Origin: Pseudogracilibacillus sp037892545
GTDB taxonomy: Bacteria; Bacillota; Bacilli; Bacillales; Amphibacillaceae
NCBI RefSeq assembly: GCF_037892545.1
Contig: NZ_JBBKBG010000008.1
Location: 1-64,000, forward strand
Direction: 5' to 3'
Length of the DNA: 64,000 bases
Positions within the stretch are counted from its first letter, which is position 1. Each line of letters begins with the position of its first letter. Positions 34,666 to 44,470 of the stretch are shown one piece after another. Under the pieces are notes generated by a model, which had not been told where the DNA came from, did no database searches, and worked only from the letters and a program-made list of their open reading frames with translations. The translations under genes were made by a program, and so were the position numbers.

Positions 34666-35697
34666 ATGATTGCGTCATCACATTTGTCAGGCTCTAAACA
34701 TCATCGTCCTATAAGAGCGATGATCGTTTTAATAATAGGTATTGTCGGATTAATTTTTGCTATTGGCTTATCGATTTCATTGGGAGCGGCAAATATACAG
34801 TTAACTACCGTTTGGACAGCGGTATTCCATCATGATCCAATGTTAACGACACATCAAATTATTTGGGAAATTCGTTTGCCACGTGTATTAGGTGCGGCAA
34901 TGGTAGGGGCTTGTTTTGCAGTAGCTGGTGCATTAATGCAAGGCATGACCCGAAACCCATTAGCAGACTCTGGTTTGTTAGGTATCAATGCTGGTGCGGC
35001 ATGTATGCTTGCGATTTGTTTTGCTTTTTGGCCAAATTTACCTTATATGTATTTGATTTTGTATGCATTTTTAGGTGCTGGTGTGGGTGCATGTATTGTA
35101 TATGGTATTGGTTCTATGTCGAGAAGTGGTTTAACACCAATGCGGCTCGTCCTTGCTGGTGCAGCTGTAAGTGCTTTGCTTGGTGCATTAAGTGAAGGAA
35201 TTGCTTTATATTTCCAAATTGGTCAAGATTTAGCCTTTTGGTATGCAGGTGGTGTTTCAGGAACGACATGGATGCATCTGAAAGTGATGGCACCATGGTT
35301 GCTTGCGGCAATGGTAGGGGCGATGTTTTTATCCCGCTCGATTACATTGCTCAGTCTCGGAGAGGAAGTATCTATTGGATTAGGGCAGCGAACGAAAACG
35401 ATTAAAGTTATTGGCATGTTACTCGTGCTTATTTTAGCAGGTGCAGCAGTTTCAGTTGTTGGAGCGGTCGGATTTGTTGGATTAATTGTTCCACATGTTG
35501 CACGTTTTTTAGTAGGTCATGATTATCGGTGGATTATTCCATGTTCCATTATTTATGGAGGATTACTAGTCGTTCTCGCTGATTTAGCTGCAAGAATGAT
35601 TCATCCACCTTATGAAACTCCAATCGGTGCACTTATTGCTGTTATTGGTGTTCCTTTCTTCCTTTATCTTGCCAGAAAAGGAGGAAAAGAAATATGA
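34666..35697 (+). CDS. iron-siderophore permease 1 (FecCD/YfiZ type)
   Basis: 343 aa, about nine to ten helices, FecCD family, with the PRVLGAAMVGACFAVAGALM and GLIVPHVARFLVGHDYR (ATPase-contact) signatures. AAAGGAGG precedes the ATG. Overlaps the next permease by 4 nt; the two form a heterodimer. Confidence 0.9.
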   Translation: MIASSHLSGSKHHRPIRAMIVLIIGIVGLIFAIGLSISLGAANIQLTTVWTAVFHHDPMLTTHQIIWEIRLPRVLGAAMVGACFAVAGALMQGMTRNPLADSGLLGINAGAACMLAICFAFWPNLPYMYLILYAFLGAGVGACIVYGIGSMSRSGLTPMRLVLAGAAVSALLGALSEGIALYFQIGQDLAFWYAGGVSGTTWMHLKVMAPWLLAAMVGAMFLSRSITLLSLGEEVSIGLGQRTKTIKVIGMLLVLILAGAAVSVVGAVGFVGLIVPHVARFLVGHDYRWIIPCSIIYGGLLVVLADLAARMIHPPYETPIGALIAVIGVPFFLYLARKGGKEI

Positions 35698-36725
35698 AAC
35701 GATACATGACAAGTACGCAGAGGAAGACACAGTTAAGAAATTGGACTGTCATGATAAGTCTTTTTTTATTTATTATTTTAGTAGTTGTTATTAGCATGAA
35801 TACTGGATTTATTAAATTATCCCCGTTAGAACTTTTTTATACCCTATTCGGTTTTGGGACGAGTGAGCAAGCATTAATTTTATTTGAATTTCGTTTACCG
35901 AGAATTGTATTATCCATTCTTGTTGGGATGGGACTGGCAGTGTCTGGAGCAATACTTCAAGGGGTTACGAGAAATGCATTAGCAGATCCTGGAATTTTAG
36001 GAATAAATGCTGGTGCAGGGTTAATGGTAATGTTATATATTTCCTATTTCCCGTCGACGACAAATACACCTATATTTATTTTGCCAGTTTTAGCTTTTAT
36101 TGGTGCGACTGCTGCAGCATCATGTATTTATATATTGTCTTATAAAAGAGATGAAGGTATTTCCCCTGTACGTTTATTATTAACAGGAGTCGCAATTGCA
36201 GCAGGTATTAGTTCGGCCATGATTATTTTAACTTTGCGCCTTAGTCCAGAAAGTTATCAATTTGTGGCAACGTGGTTAGCTGGTAGTATTTGGGGCTCAA
36301 ATTGGAAATTTGTCTTAGCACTACTACCTTGGATCATTATTTTAATCATATTTGCCTATGTAAAAGCAAATGTGTTAAATATATTGAATTTAGGTGATGT
36401 AACAGCTGTAGGGTTAGGAGCTTCTATAGAAAAAGAGCGTCGGTTATTATTACTAGCTGCCGTTGGTTTAGCAGGAGCAAGTGTATCTGTTAGTGGTGGT
36501 ATCGGTTTTGTTGGATTAATTGGACCTCATTTAGCGAGACAATTAGTTGGAGCAAGGCATCAAATCTTGATTCCAACATCTGCTCTCGTCGGTGGTTTAT
36601 TAGTGTTAGTTGCAGATACAATTGGACGATGGATTTTACAACCTTCTGAAATTCCAGCGGGGATTATAGTTGCGATAATTGGTGCACCATATTTTCTTTA
36701 TTTATTAACTCGTTTAGAAGATTAA
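35694..36725 (+). CDS. iron-siderophore permease 2 (FecCD/YfhA type)
   Basis: 343 aa, FecCD family, with PRIVLSILVGMGLAVSGAIL near the N-terminus and the GLIGPHLARQLVGARHQ coupling motif near 265. Translationally coupled to permease 1. Confidence 0.9.
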   Translation: MKRYMTSTQRKTQLRNWTVMISLFLFIILVVVISMNTGFIKLSPLELFYTLFGFGTSEQALILFEFRLPRIVLSILVGMGLAVSGAILQGVTRNALADPGILGINAGAGLMVMLYISYFPSTTNTPIFILPVLAFIGATAAASCIYILSYKRDEGISPVRLLLTGVAIAAGISSAMIILTLRLSPESYQFVATWLAGSIWGSNWKFVLALLPWIIILIIFAYVKANVLNILNLGDVTAVGLGASIEKERRLLLLAAVGLAGASVSVSGGIGFVGLIGPHLARQLVGARHQILIPTSALVGGLLVLVADTIGRWILQPSEIPAGIIVAIIGAPYFLYLLTRLED

Positions 36726-36750
36726 AATATAAAAATTGGAGAGAAAAACA

Positions 36751-37707
36751 ATGCTAATTTTAAGAAAAGTACTCGTGAGCTTTTTTTCATTCTTATTTAT
36801 ATTAGTTGGCTGTCAGGACAATGTGTCGGAAGATGATGTAAAAGAAACAAATGATCATACAGTGGATGAGCATGTCCTAACAGATGCAATGGGAAATGAA
36901 GTGACAATTCCTGCAAATCCTGATCGTGTTATCGCCTCTTATTTAGAAGATTATTTGCTTGCACTTGGAATAACTCCTGTAGCACAGTGGGCAATTCATG
37001 ATGGTGCATCTATTCAAGATTATTTACAGGAAGATTTAAAAGATGTACCGACTATCCCTTATGACTTACCTTTTGAAGTTGTTACAAGCTTTTCACCTGA
37101 TTTATTAATTATGAGTAGTGCAGATATGGTAGAAGGAGAAAAATATGAACAATACTCAAAAATTGCACCGACATATGTGTTAGATTTAGAAAACAATAGT
37201 GATTGGCGTGAAAAGTTATTAAAAATTGGAGAGGTTTTCGACAAACAGGATGAAGCGGAAAAAGTATTAGTTACTTATGATGAAAAAGCAAAAGAATCCA
37301 AACAACTATTGAAAGATTCTATGGGGAATCAGTCAGTAGCTGCTATTTGGTTAGTGAATAATACTTTCTTTATTGTCAGTGATAAAGTATCTAGTGGTGT
37401 AGTATTATACGATGATTTAGGACTGGAAAAACCGAATGTAGTGGAAGAAATCTCTACTACTGCAACAGATAATTGGTCAGAAATATCCTTAGAGAAATTA
37501 GCGGAGTTAGATGCAGATCATCTATTCTTAGTTAATAGTGATAAAGGAAATGGGGCAAAAATGTTAGAAGACCCTATATGGAAAGATATACCCGCTGTAA
37601 AAAAGGGCCAAATTTACGAATACGAAGCAGATTCTGCTTGGCTTTATTCAGGCCCAATTGCTAATACACAAATCATTGATGATGTAATGACATCACTGAT
37701 TAAATAA
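36751..37707 (+). CDS. iron-siderophore binding lipoprotein 1
   Basis: A 318-aa lipoprotein (lipobox LVGC, Cys21) with a type III periplasmic-binding fold (Peripla_BP_2): VTIPANPDRVIASYLEDYLL and a long helical backbone. The ATG at 36751 is 7 nt after GGAGAG. YfiY-like. It captures a ferric-siderophore for the permease pair. Confidence 0.88.
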   Translation: MLILRKVLVSFFSFLFILVGCQDNVSEDDVKETNDHTVDEHVLTDAMGNEVTIPANPDRVIASYLEDYLLALGITPVAQWAIHDGASIQDYLQEDLKDVPTIPYDLPFEVVTSFSPDLLIMSSADMVEGEKYEQYSKIAPTYVLDLENNSDWREKLLKIGEVFDKQDEAEKVLVTYDEKAKESKQLLKDSMGNQSVAAIWLVNNTFFIVSDKVSSGVVLYDDLGLEKPNVVEEISTTATDNWSEISLEKLAELDADHLFLVNSDKGNGAKMLEDPIWKDIPAVKKGQIYEYEADSAWLYSGPIANTQIIDDVMTSLIK

Positions 37708-37721
37708 GGAGATGTGACGAC

Positions 37722-38657
37722 TTGAAAAAACATACATTTATTATATTTGCGATGTTTATCATACTTTCTGCATGTAGTTCAACGATGGAGGATACAGATA
37801 AACTAGATAATACAACAGAAGAAACGAGAATGTTTGAGACGGTAAATGGAGAAATTGAGATACCAAATAAACCGAAGCGGATAGTGACAGATTTTTATGG
37901 TGGAGAGTTGCTTACTGTCGGAGCAAATGTGGTAGGGGTCGAACCGACTGCTTTTGATCATCCTTTTATTCAGGATAAATTAGAAGAAACGGAGGATATC
38001 GGGGAACCGATTAATATTGAAAAAGTATTATCGCTTCAACCAGATTTAATTGTTGTGATGTATGATGATCATTACGAGCAACTATCAGAAATTGCTCCAA
38101 CCGTTTATATTCCATATGGTACAACAACGAATATAGAAGAAACGGTACAATTATTTGCCGATTTAACTGGAAACGAAGAGGAAGGGAAGGCGTTTTTAAG
38201 TAAATTTGCGGCTAAGGCAGAAGAAGGACGGGAAAAATTAAAAGATGTCATCAATGAAAATGATACATTTGGAATTTACGAATTAACAGATAAAGGGGAT
38301 ATATGGATTTTTGGAGATAATGCTGGACGAGGAGGACAAGCATTATACAATGCATTACAACTGGAAATGCCCCATAAAAATGAGAACAACGACCAAACCC
38401 TTCAGTTATCTATGGAAGTATTGCCGGAATATGCGGCTGATTATATGTTTTTAACAACTTATGACCCTGAAAATAAAGGAGAAGCATTAGAAGAATTAAA
38501 AGCTTCATCCATTTGGCAAGGGTTGGATGCTACGAAAAACGAACGGATTTTTTACAACGATTTTGATACGTTTTATAGATACGACCCAATTGCAGTGTAT
38601 GAACAAATCGATTTGTTTGTAGAGATGATACTTGAAAGTAATCAAGCTATAGAATAA
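37722..38657 (+). CDS. iron-siderophore binding lipoprotein 2
   Basis: A 311-aa lipoprotein (lipobox LSAC) of the same fold as its neighbour but clearly diverged (IEIPNKPKRIVTDFYGGELL...DIGEPINIEKVLSLQPDLIV). The TTG start has AAGGAG upstream. Two adjacent receptors for one permease pair suggest two siderophores or chelate forms. Confidence 0.88.
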   Translation: MKKHTFIIFAMFIILSACSSTMEDTDKLDNTTEETRMFETVNGEIEIPNKPKRIVTDFYGGELLTVGANVVGVEPTAFDHPFIQDKLEETEDIGEPINIEKVLSLQPDLIVVMYDDHYEQLSEIAPTVYIPYGTTTNIEETVQLFADLTGNEEEGKAFLSKFAAKAEEGREKLKDVINENDTFGIYELTDKGDIWIFGDNAGRGGQALYNALQLEMPHKNENNDQTLQLSMEVLPEYAADYMFLTTYDPENKGEALEELKASSIWQGLDATKNERIFYNDFDTFYRYDPIAVYEQIDLFVEMILESNQAIE

Positions 38658-38723
38658 ATGTCGTACATGTTCGTGATTTATTGAAATGGATTAAAAATGT
38701 GGATGGATAAAGGGGCAAAGAAA

Positions 38724-39782
38724 ATGGATGCGGAACAATTATATGATGTGACGATTATTGGTGGTGGACCAGCAGGACTTTTTGCTGCTTTTTATAGTGG
38801 TTTAAGGGAAATGAAAACAAAGATAATTGAGTATCAACCGAACTTGGGTGGGAAGGTACATGTATATCCAGAGAAGTTGATATGGGATATAGGCGGCATA
38901 CCACCAATAACTGGGAATGAATTTATTGATCATGTTGTCCAACAAGGATTAACATTTGATCCAACAGTGTTATTAGGTGAAAAAGTGACGTCATTAGATA
39001 AAAATGAGGCAAATCATTTTGTGATTAATACGGTATCTGGTCATACACATTATTCAAAAACAGTTGTGTTAGCAATTGGTAGTGGCATTTTAACCCCGAC
39101 AAAATTAGATATTGTAGGCGCAGAACGTTTTGAGGTATCAAATTTACAATATACCGTACCATCATTAGCTCGTTTTAAAGATAAGGTGGTGCTTATTTCA
39201 GGCGGTGGAAATTCTGCTGTCGATTGGGCCAATGAATTAGAACCGATAGCGAAAAAAGTTTATTTAATTTATCGTAAAGACTTATTAAAAGGACATGAAG
39301 CGGAAGTGTCAAAATTATCCGATAGTAATGTTGAATGTCTATTAAATACATCTATTCAACAGTTAATTGCAGCAAAAGATAAGGAAACAATTGAAAAAGT
39401 AGAATTAATAAATAATGAAAATGGTCAAACAACGCTTCTTTCAGTTGATGAGGTCGTCATCAACCATGGTTTTAAAATGGATCATCATCTTATTCAAAAT
39501 AGTCCATTACAAATCGACATGGCAAATGAATATGGGGTTGAAGGGTCATCGATGAGTGAAACATCTATTGAAGGATTATATGCTGTTGGTGATATATTAC
39601 ATCATAGTGGGAAGTTACATCTTATTGCTGGGGCATTTCAAGATGCAGCAAATGCAATTAATAAAGCAAAACAATATATAACGCCACATGCAAACGAACA
39701 AGCGATGGTTTCTTCACATAATGAGCGATTTAAAGAAAAAAATCGTGAAATAATCAAGCATTTACACAAACTAGCAGAATAA
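38724..39782 (+). CDS. ferredoxin-NADP reductase-type flavoprotein (YumC/YcgT)
   Basis: A 352-aa FAD/NAD(P) reductase: FAD motif TIIGGGPAGLFAAFYSG near the N-terminus, NADPH motif LISGGGNSAVDWA near 165, and the second FAD motif GLYAVGDI near 290. The thioredoxin reductase CxxC is absent, as in TrxR-like FNRs. I chose the ATG at 38724 (AAGGGG 8 nt upstream). As the last gene of a Fur-box operon it probably supplies electrons for reductive release of iron from imported siderophores. Confidence 0.85.
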   Translation: MDAEQLYDVTIIGGGPAGLFAAFYSGLREMKTKIIEYQPNLGGKVHVYPEKLIWDIGGIPPITGNEFIDHVVQQGLTFDPTVLLGEKVTSLDKNEANHFVINTVSGHTHYSKTVVLAIGSGILTPTKLDIVGAERFEVSNLQYTVPSLARFKDKVVLISGGGNSAVDWANELEPIAKKVYLIYRKDLLKGHEAEVSKLSDSNVECLLNTSIQQLIAAKDKETIEKVELINNENGQTTLLSVDEVVINHGFKMDHHLIQNSPLQIDMANEYGVEGSSMSETSIEGLYAVGDILHHSGKLHLIAGAFQDAANAINKAKQYITPHANEQAMVSSHNERFKEKNREIIKHLHKLAE

Positions 39783-39888
39783 GCGTAACTCCTCACAACT
39801 GATATAATCTATATTTGGTGAAAAGACAACCGATAAAGTACGCAAAAAGGGTATTTGAATGAGTAAAAATAATCTTAACAGTATATGT

Positions 39889-39917
39889 TTCCGAAATTTA
39901 CAGGACTCCCGTATAAT
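39889..39917 (+). promoter_or_regulatory. possible promoter for yfmR
   Basis: TTCCGA, 17-nt spacer, TATAAT at 39912-39917, about 30 nt before the gene. Confidence 0.4.
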
Positions 39918-39947
39918 GGAAGTATATAACTAAAAGGATGGATCCGA

Positions 39948-41828
39948 ATGTTAAGATTAGAAAACATTAGTAAATCACATGGAGAAAAATTACTTTTTTC
40001 CAATCTACATACAATCATTCGTGAAAATGACCGTATCGGTTTAATTGGACCAAATGGAACGGGAAAATCGACTTTATTAAAAATAATTGCTGGTCAAGAA
40101 ACAGCGGATAATGGAGAACTTATTCATGCAAAAGATTTTACTGTCGCTTATTTACCACAAGAAGAACGAATGGAAGAGGAGAAGACAGTAATCGATTATA
40201 TTTTTCAAAGTGATGTTCCGATGATGCGACTAATTCGATCATATGAACAAATTAGTCTCTCCTTAGAACAGAATCCTCAAGATGAAAATATCCAACAACA
40301 GCTGTTACGTTTACAAGAAAAAATGGATGCAGAAAATGCTTGGGATGCGCAAACAGTCGTTCAAACAGTTTTATCAAAGTTAGGAATTACTTTTTATAAT
40401 AAAAATGTGCAACATTTATCAGGAGGACAGAAAAAGCGAGTCGCACTAGCAAAAGCTTTAATTGAGCCGGCAGATTTGCTTATATTAGATGAACCAACAA
40501 ACCATTTAGATAATGTAACAATCCAATGGTTAGAGCAATTTTTAGCGAATTATCGAGGAGCATTACTAATTGTGACACATGATCGTTATTTTTTAAATCG
40601 TGTGACGAATTATATTTATGAATTAGATCATGGTCAATTGTACACGTATGAAGGGAATTATGAGACCTTCGTTGAAAAGAAAATGATTCGACAAGAAGAA
40701 GAACGGATTGCAGAGCAAAAACATAAAAATCGTCTGAGAAATGAAATGGAATGGTTAAAACGCGGTGCCCGTGCTCGTTCGACGAAACAACGTGCACGTA
40801 TTGAACGAATTCAACAAATGCAAGAGCGTACATTTCATAAGAGTGACGAACAGATTGAAATCCAAGTTGGTGCATCTAAATTAGGATCAAAAGTAATCGA
40901 ACTGGAAAATGCTTCGAAAAAAATAAATGAAAGAACCTTATGGGAAAGCTTTTCTTTTATCGTTACACCGGATAGTAGAATCGGTATTATTGGTCCGAAT
41001 GGTGCTGGGAAATCTACGTTATTAGATGTGATTGCCGGACGATTAAAGGTTGATAGTGGTACGGTAACAATCGGTGAAACAGTTAAAATCGGTTATTACA
41101 AACAAGGAGAAGAAGAGCTTGACCCTAATATGCGAATTATTGAATATATAAAAGAAGTAGCAGAGGTCATTACGACCGTTGATGGGATTCAAATTACGGC
41201 TGAGCAAATGTTAGAACGATTTCTTTTTTCTCGTTACCAACAATGGGGCTATATAAAAAGCTTATCCGGTGGAGAGCGAAGAAGACTCTATTTATTAAAG
41301 ATTTTAATGGCTGAACCGAATGTGTTACTTCTCGATGAGCCAACAAATGATTTAGATATTCAAACATTAACCATTTTAGAAGAATATATCGAACAGTTCC
41401 CAGGTGTCGTGATGACGGTATCCCATGACCGTTATTTTCTAGATAGAATTGCTGATATGCTATTGGTTGTAGATGGAAAAGGCGCAATCGATATTGTGTA
41501 TGGAAATTACACAGATTATATGGAGAAAACGATCGAAGAAACACGCGAAATGAAACAGCAACAGAAGGAACAGAAAGAGAAAGCTCCAACCCCAAAAAAG
41601 AAAAAACTATCCTATCTGGAACAAAAAGAATGGGAAAGTATTGAAGATGAAATTGCGGCACTTGAAGCCGAAGCCGAAGCTATTGAAACGGCGATTAATG
41701 AAGCTGGGAATGACATTGAAAAAGTGCAACAACTATATGAAGCCCAACAAGCAAAAGAGCGAGAAGTGGAAGAAAAAATGGAACGTTGGGAAGAACTATC
41801 CTTGCTTGTTGAAGCATTAGAAGAATAG
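39948..41828 (+). CDS. yfmR: ABC-F protein YfmR/Uup
   Basis: A 626-aa cytosolic protein with two ATPase domains (Walker A GPNGTGKSTLLK near 35 and GPNGAGKSTLLD near 350; signatures LSGGQKKR and LSGGERRR), a basic P-site tRNA-interaction linker (about 240-305, RARSTKQRARIERIQ) and a C-terminal coiled coil (about 530-626). No membrane segments. B. subtilis YfmR is 629 aa and relieves ribosome stalling together with EF-P. Resistance-type ABC-F proteins differ in the linker. Confidence 0.88.
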   Translation: MLRLENISKSHGEKLLFSNLHTIIRENDRIGLIGPNGTGKSTLLKIIAGQETADNGELIHAKDFTVAYLPQEERMEEEKTVIDYIFQSDVPMMRLIRSYEQISLSLEQNPQDENIQQQLLRLQEKMDAENAWDAQTVVQTVLSKLGITFYNKNVQHLSGGQKKRVALAKALIEPADLLILDEPTNHLDNVTIQWLEQFLANYRGALLIVTHDRYFLNRVTNYIYELDHGQLYTYEGNYETFVEKKMIRQEEERIAEQKHKNRLRNEMEWLKRGARARSTKQRARIERIQQMQERTFHKSDEQIEIQVGASKLGSKVIELENASKKINERTLWESFSFIVTPDSRIGIIGPNGAGKSTLLDVIAGRLKVDSGTVTIGETVKIGYYKQGEEELDPNMRIIEYIKEVAEVITTVDGIQITAEQMLERFLFSRYQQWGYIKSLSGGERRRLYLLKILMAEPNVLLLDEPTNDLDIQTLTILEEYIEQFPGVVMTVSHDRYFLDRIADMLLVVDGKGAIDIVYGNYTDYMEKTIEETREMKQQQKEQKEKAPTPKKKKLSYLEQKEWESIEDEIAALEAEAEAIETAINEAGNDIEKVQQLYEAQQAKEREVEEKMERWEELSLLVEALEE

Positions 41829-41861
41829 ACAATATTATACGTTTTATCTAGACGTATAGAT

Positions 41862-41897
41862 GAAAAAACATCTCTATATAATGGGAGATGTTTTTTT
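41862..41897 (+). terminator. terminator after yfmR
   Basis: AACATCTC pairs with GAGATGTT around TATATAATG, followed by TTTTTTT and preceded by a run of A, so it can act in both directions. Confidence 0.8.
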
Positions 41898-42187
41898 ATT
41901 GTACTTGTTTATTTTCAAATAAGAAAAATTCAAATCTTTGTTCACGTAAAATAAGTATCGCTTCATTTACGCCTTCAGCTGTTTCATCTGTTGGTTGATT
42001 TATATTTAATAAGGCAATAGAGTCTAGTTCTGCTTGCAATAAAGCAGGTATTACTTGTTCTGATGAATAGGTTGCCCAGCATCACCAAGAATATTATAAT
42101 GGACGACCGTATATTCTAATGTTTCTTCTTATGACTGTGTAAACAAAATAAAAAGCAAAGACTTATAAATGCGTACATACGACTCAT
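41895..42187 (-). pseudogene. decayed small secreted protein gene
   Basis: An ATG at 42187 with GGAGGAAAG upstream starts a signal-peptide-like stretch (MSRMYAFISLCFLFCLHSHK) that hits a stop. The next frame reads LEYTVVHYNILGDAGQPI, and a further shift gives EQVIPALLQAELDSIALLNI and a tail ending FEFFLFENKQVQ at the terminator. At least two frameshifts. The family was not identified. Confidence 0.6.
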
Positions 42188-42228
42188 CGTGACTTCTTTC
42201 CTCCAGTTGCTTATATAAACGTCTCTAC

Positions 42229-43191
42229 TTACGCATTTTCCTTTAATAAAGTATAAATGGAAATAGTTTCATATAAAATAATTAATTCATTTGGTAATAA
42301 AGATGAACTAAATGTTTCTTGTTCATGGTCACTTCGCCAAAAACTATTCATTAATTGATGTAGTTCTTCCATTTGTGTAATTTTGTCTATAGATGTTTCT
42401 TCTAAAAAGTAAATTGCTAATTCATTCATATCGGTTTGTACGAGTCTTTTTTGTTCAGATGAAAAAGCGGTATGTTCCAGCGAGATTCCGGCGATATTGT
42501 GTAAATGATAGTGAATTAATTCGATATGTACCAATGTTTCTAAGAAGTGTTTTTGTTCCACATCACTTTTTTCTATAAAAGGTCGATAATTTGCTTCATT
42601 TACTTCATATAAAATAAATTGTTTCGTTTTATCTATTAAGTTTTTAATCGAAGAGATTTTTTCGTTCATCATTGTTTTATGTTCATATGCTTGTAATGCA
42701 TGTCCAATCGATTTGTATATTTGTTGTAAATTTTGTTCAATAATTTTTTGATAGTTTGGTGGAAAAATGAACATATTTACAAGAGTTGAGACAATTAGAC
42801 CAATAGAGGTTGTGCCTAATCGAATGAAAAATGCCATCATATAATTGTCGTGAATTACTTCAATCATTGCAACAGAAGTTATGGTTGCAACGAGTAATCC
42901 AGCATGCAAATTTAAACGATAACAAGTAATTATAGTTAAAGTTGCTGCTAGTGTGTACGTAATCGCCGTGTTTCCAAAAAACGATATAAAAAGTACGGCA
43001 TAAAAAGACCCTATCGCAGAAGCGGGGAAACGGATGATACCTTTTTGAATGGAATCTTTAACGGTTGGCTCTAACGTAACGATTGCTGTTATAACGGCAA
43101 ACACGGGTGGCCAATGAAGCCAAATACATATAAATGCAGTCACACATACTGCGACAGCGGTTTTTACGATGCGATGTCCAGGTAAACGCAC
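42229..43191 (-). CDS. FUSC/ArAE-type membrane protein (aromatic acid exporter family)
   Basis: 320 aa: four to six helices in the first 145 residues (PGHRIVKTAVAVCVTAFICI, then TLEPTVKDSIQKGIIRFPAS, a family hallmark) and a helical cytosolic C-terminal domain. Similar to the B. subtilis YqjA/ArAE_1 group. The GTG start has AAGGTGGG upstream. Exporter role inferred from family. Confidence 0.78.
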   Translation of the reverse strand: MRLPGHRIVKTAVAVCVTAFICIWLHWPPVFAVITAIVTLEPTVKDSIQKGIIRFPASAIGSFYAVLFISFFGNTAITYTLAATLTIITCYRLNLHAGLLVATITSVAMIEVIHDNYMMAFFIRLGTTSIGLIVSTLVNMFIFPPNYQKIIEQNLQQIYKSIGHALQAYEHKTMMNEKISSIKNLIDKTKQFILYEVNEANYRPFIEKSDVEQKHFLETLVHIELIHYHLHNIAGISLEHTAFSSEQKRLVQTDMNELAIYFLEETSIDKITQMEELHQLMNSFWRSDHEQETFSSSLLPNELIILYETISIYTLLKENA

Positions 43192-43539
43192 TACTCATTC
43201 CCACCTTTTTGTCTGTATCTATTATAATAGTAACATAAAGTATGAAGTCGAATTCTTTATCGAACATAGAATTTCCATATTAGATGGTCATAATAACTTT
43301 CAAGGGATATAACTTATTATGTAAAAATAAATTTCCACTTTTTCGAAATAAATTTACGACAGAAGCGTATCTATTGCTATATTATAGCAAAGCAAACATA
43401 CATACATATATCTATCATGAGTAAGTAGATTTGTTTTGTTTCATGGACACATGTTTATAAGGGGATAATATGCCCATGAAACTTAGAAACGAGCGGAAGG
43501 AATTACCATATTGACGTTTGTATATGATCGTCCTATTTT
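43192..43539. other. intergenic region, no gene seen
   Basis: 348 AT-rich bases. The only structure is TTTCATGG/CCATGAAA (about 43439-43482), too long-looped and lacking a T-run to be a terminator. Confidence 0.4.
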
Positions 43540-43854
43540 TTATGCAATTAATTTTAAACCAATCGCAGAGCCGAGTATAAGCGTGATACATAATAATCTT
43601 TTCCAATTTTTTGACTCGCCGTAAAAGAACATGCCAATGAAAGAACTACCAATAACACTAATACCTGTCCAAATGGCATAACCAGTTCCCATTGGGATTG
43701 TTTGCAGTGAATAACTAAGAAGACCGAGAGCGAAACCTAATCCAAAAATGATGAAAAAAAGTGTTCGCCAATTTCGCCTCATAGAGTATTGATTAATCAT
43801 TGTGACGGCAAAAGTTTCTAAAAGCCCAGCTATCAATAAAGTGAACCAAGCCAT
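43540..43854 (-). CDS. ykkD: SMR guanidinium exporter subunit (YkkD type)
   Basis: A 104-aa four-helix SMR protein with the essential Glu in AGLLETFAVTMIN and the GTGYAIWTGISVIG motif. The start overlaps the stop of its partner gene by one base. Placed downstream of a guanidine-I riboswitch, it forms the second half of a heterodimeric Gdx-type guanidinium/H+ antiporter. Confidence 0.9.
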   Translation of the reverse strand: MAWFTLLIAGLLETFAVTMINQYSMRRNWRTLFFIIFGLGFALGLLSYSLQTIPMGTGYAIWTGISVIGSSFIGMFFYGESKNWKRLLCITLILGSAIGLKLIA

Positions 43855-44195
43855 TAATGATCACCTCCAGTTGATGTTTCATTATCTGTAATTAGTTTTA
43901 TGCCGATAACGCCTACTAACAATGTGAAAATGAGGAAGATCTTCATCCATTTGAAAGCTTCCCCAAAAAATATAATTTCTGCGATGACAGTTCCACTAGC
44001 ACCTAATCCTACGAAAACAGTGTATACTGTTCCTGCCGGAAGTACTTGTGCTACCTGAATCATCAAATAATTGCTAACAATAATTAAAGTAATCGTCACA
44101 ATCCAAGTCCAAACATTAAAAGCATGTGCTAAACCAATGACCCATAAAACTTCTAAAAATGCAGCAATTATTAATTTAATCCAATTCGTATCCAA
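43854..44195 (-). CDS. ykkC: SMR guanidinium exporter subunit (YkkC type)
   Basis: A 113-aa four-helix SMR protein with Glu in AAFLEVLWVIGLAHAF. Directly follows the guanidine riboswitch. YkkCD-like pairs export guanidinium, the riboswitch ligand, which fixes the function better than family membership alone. Confidence 0.9.
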   Translation of the reverse strand: MDTNWIKLIIAAFLEVLWVIGLAHAFNVWTWIVTITLIIVSNYLMIQVAQVLPAGTVYTVFVGLGASGTVIAEIIFFGEAFKWMKIFLIFTLLVGVIGIKLITDNETSTGGDH

Positions 44196-44230
44196 CAGTC
44201 ATTCCTCCATTCAATCATTTTTGGTAAATA

Positions 44231-44358
44231 AAAAAAGCCTAGGAGTAACTGAATAAACAGTTATCTCCCAGGCTTTTATCCTTCCGTGACATAGCGATTG
44301 CTATGAGTTTTCTCTCGGTCCAGGCCAAACAATCATTTGCGGAACCCTAGAAAACTTT
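44231..44358 (-). promoter_or_regulatory. guanidine-I (ykkC) riboswitch with terminator
   Basis: On the minus strand the ykkC aptamer core is plain: CTAGGGTTCCGC, then CCTGGACCGAGAGAAAAC, a hairpin CATAGCAATCGCTATG and CACGGAAGG. The expression platform AAAAGCCTGGGAG...CTCCTAGGCTTTTTT (44231-44276) is an intrinsic terminator whose 5' arm follows the aptamer. Guanidine binding is expected to prevent termination and turn on the SMR pair. Confidence 0.93.
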
Positions 44359-44470
44359 TACATATGAAATTATGTGTAAGATGAATTCATTATATTATAG
44401 CACATATAATCATGGATGAAACTACTTAATGGAAAGAATATTGGAATATTCCATTTAGCATTATAAATTT

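Noticed and set aside
43439..43482. Terminator for the ykkCD pair
   Set aside because: The inverted repeat has a loop near 28 nt and no T-run on the needed strand.
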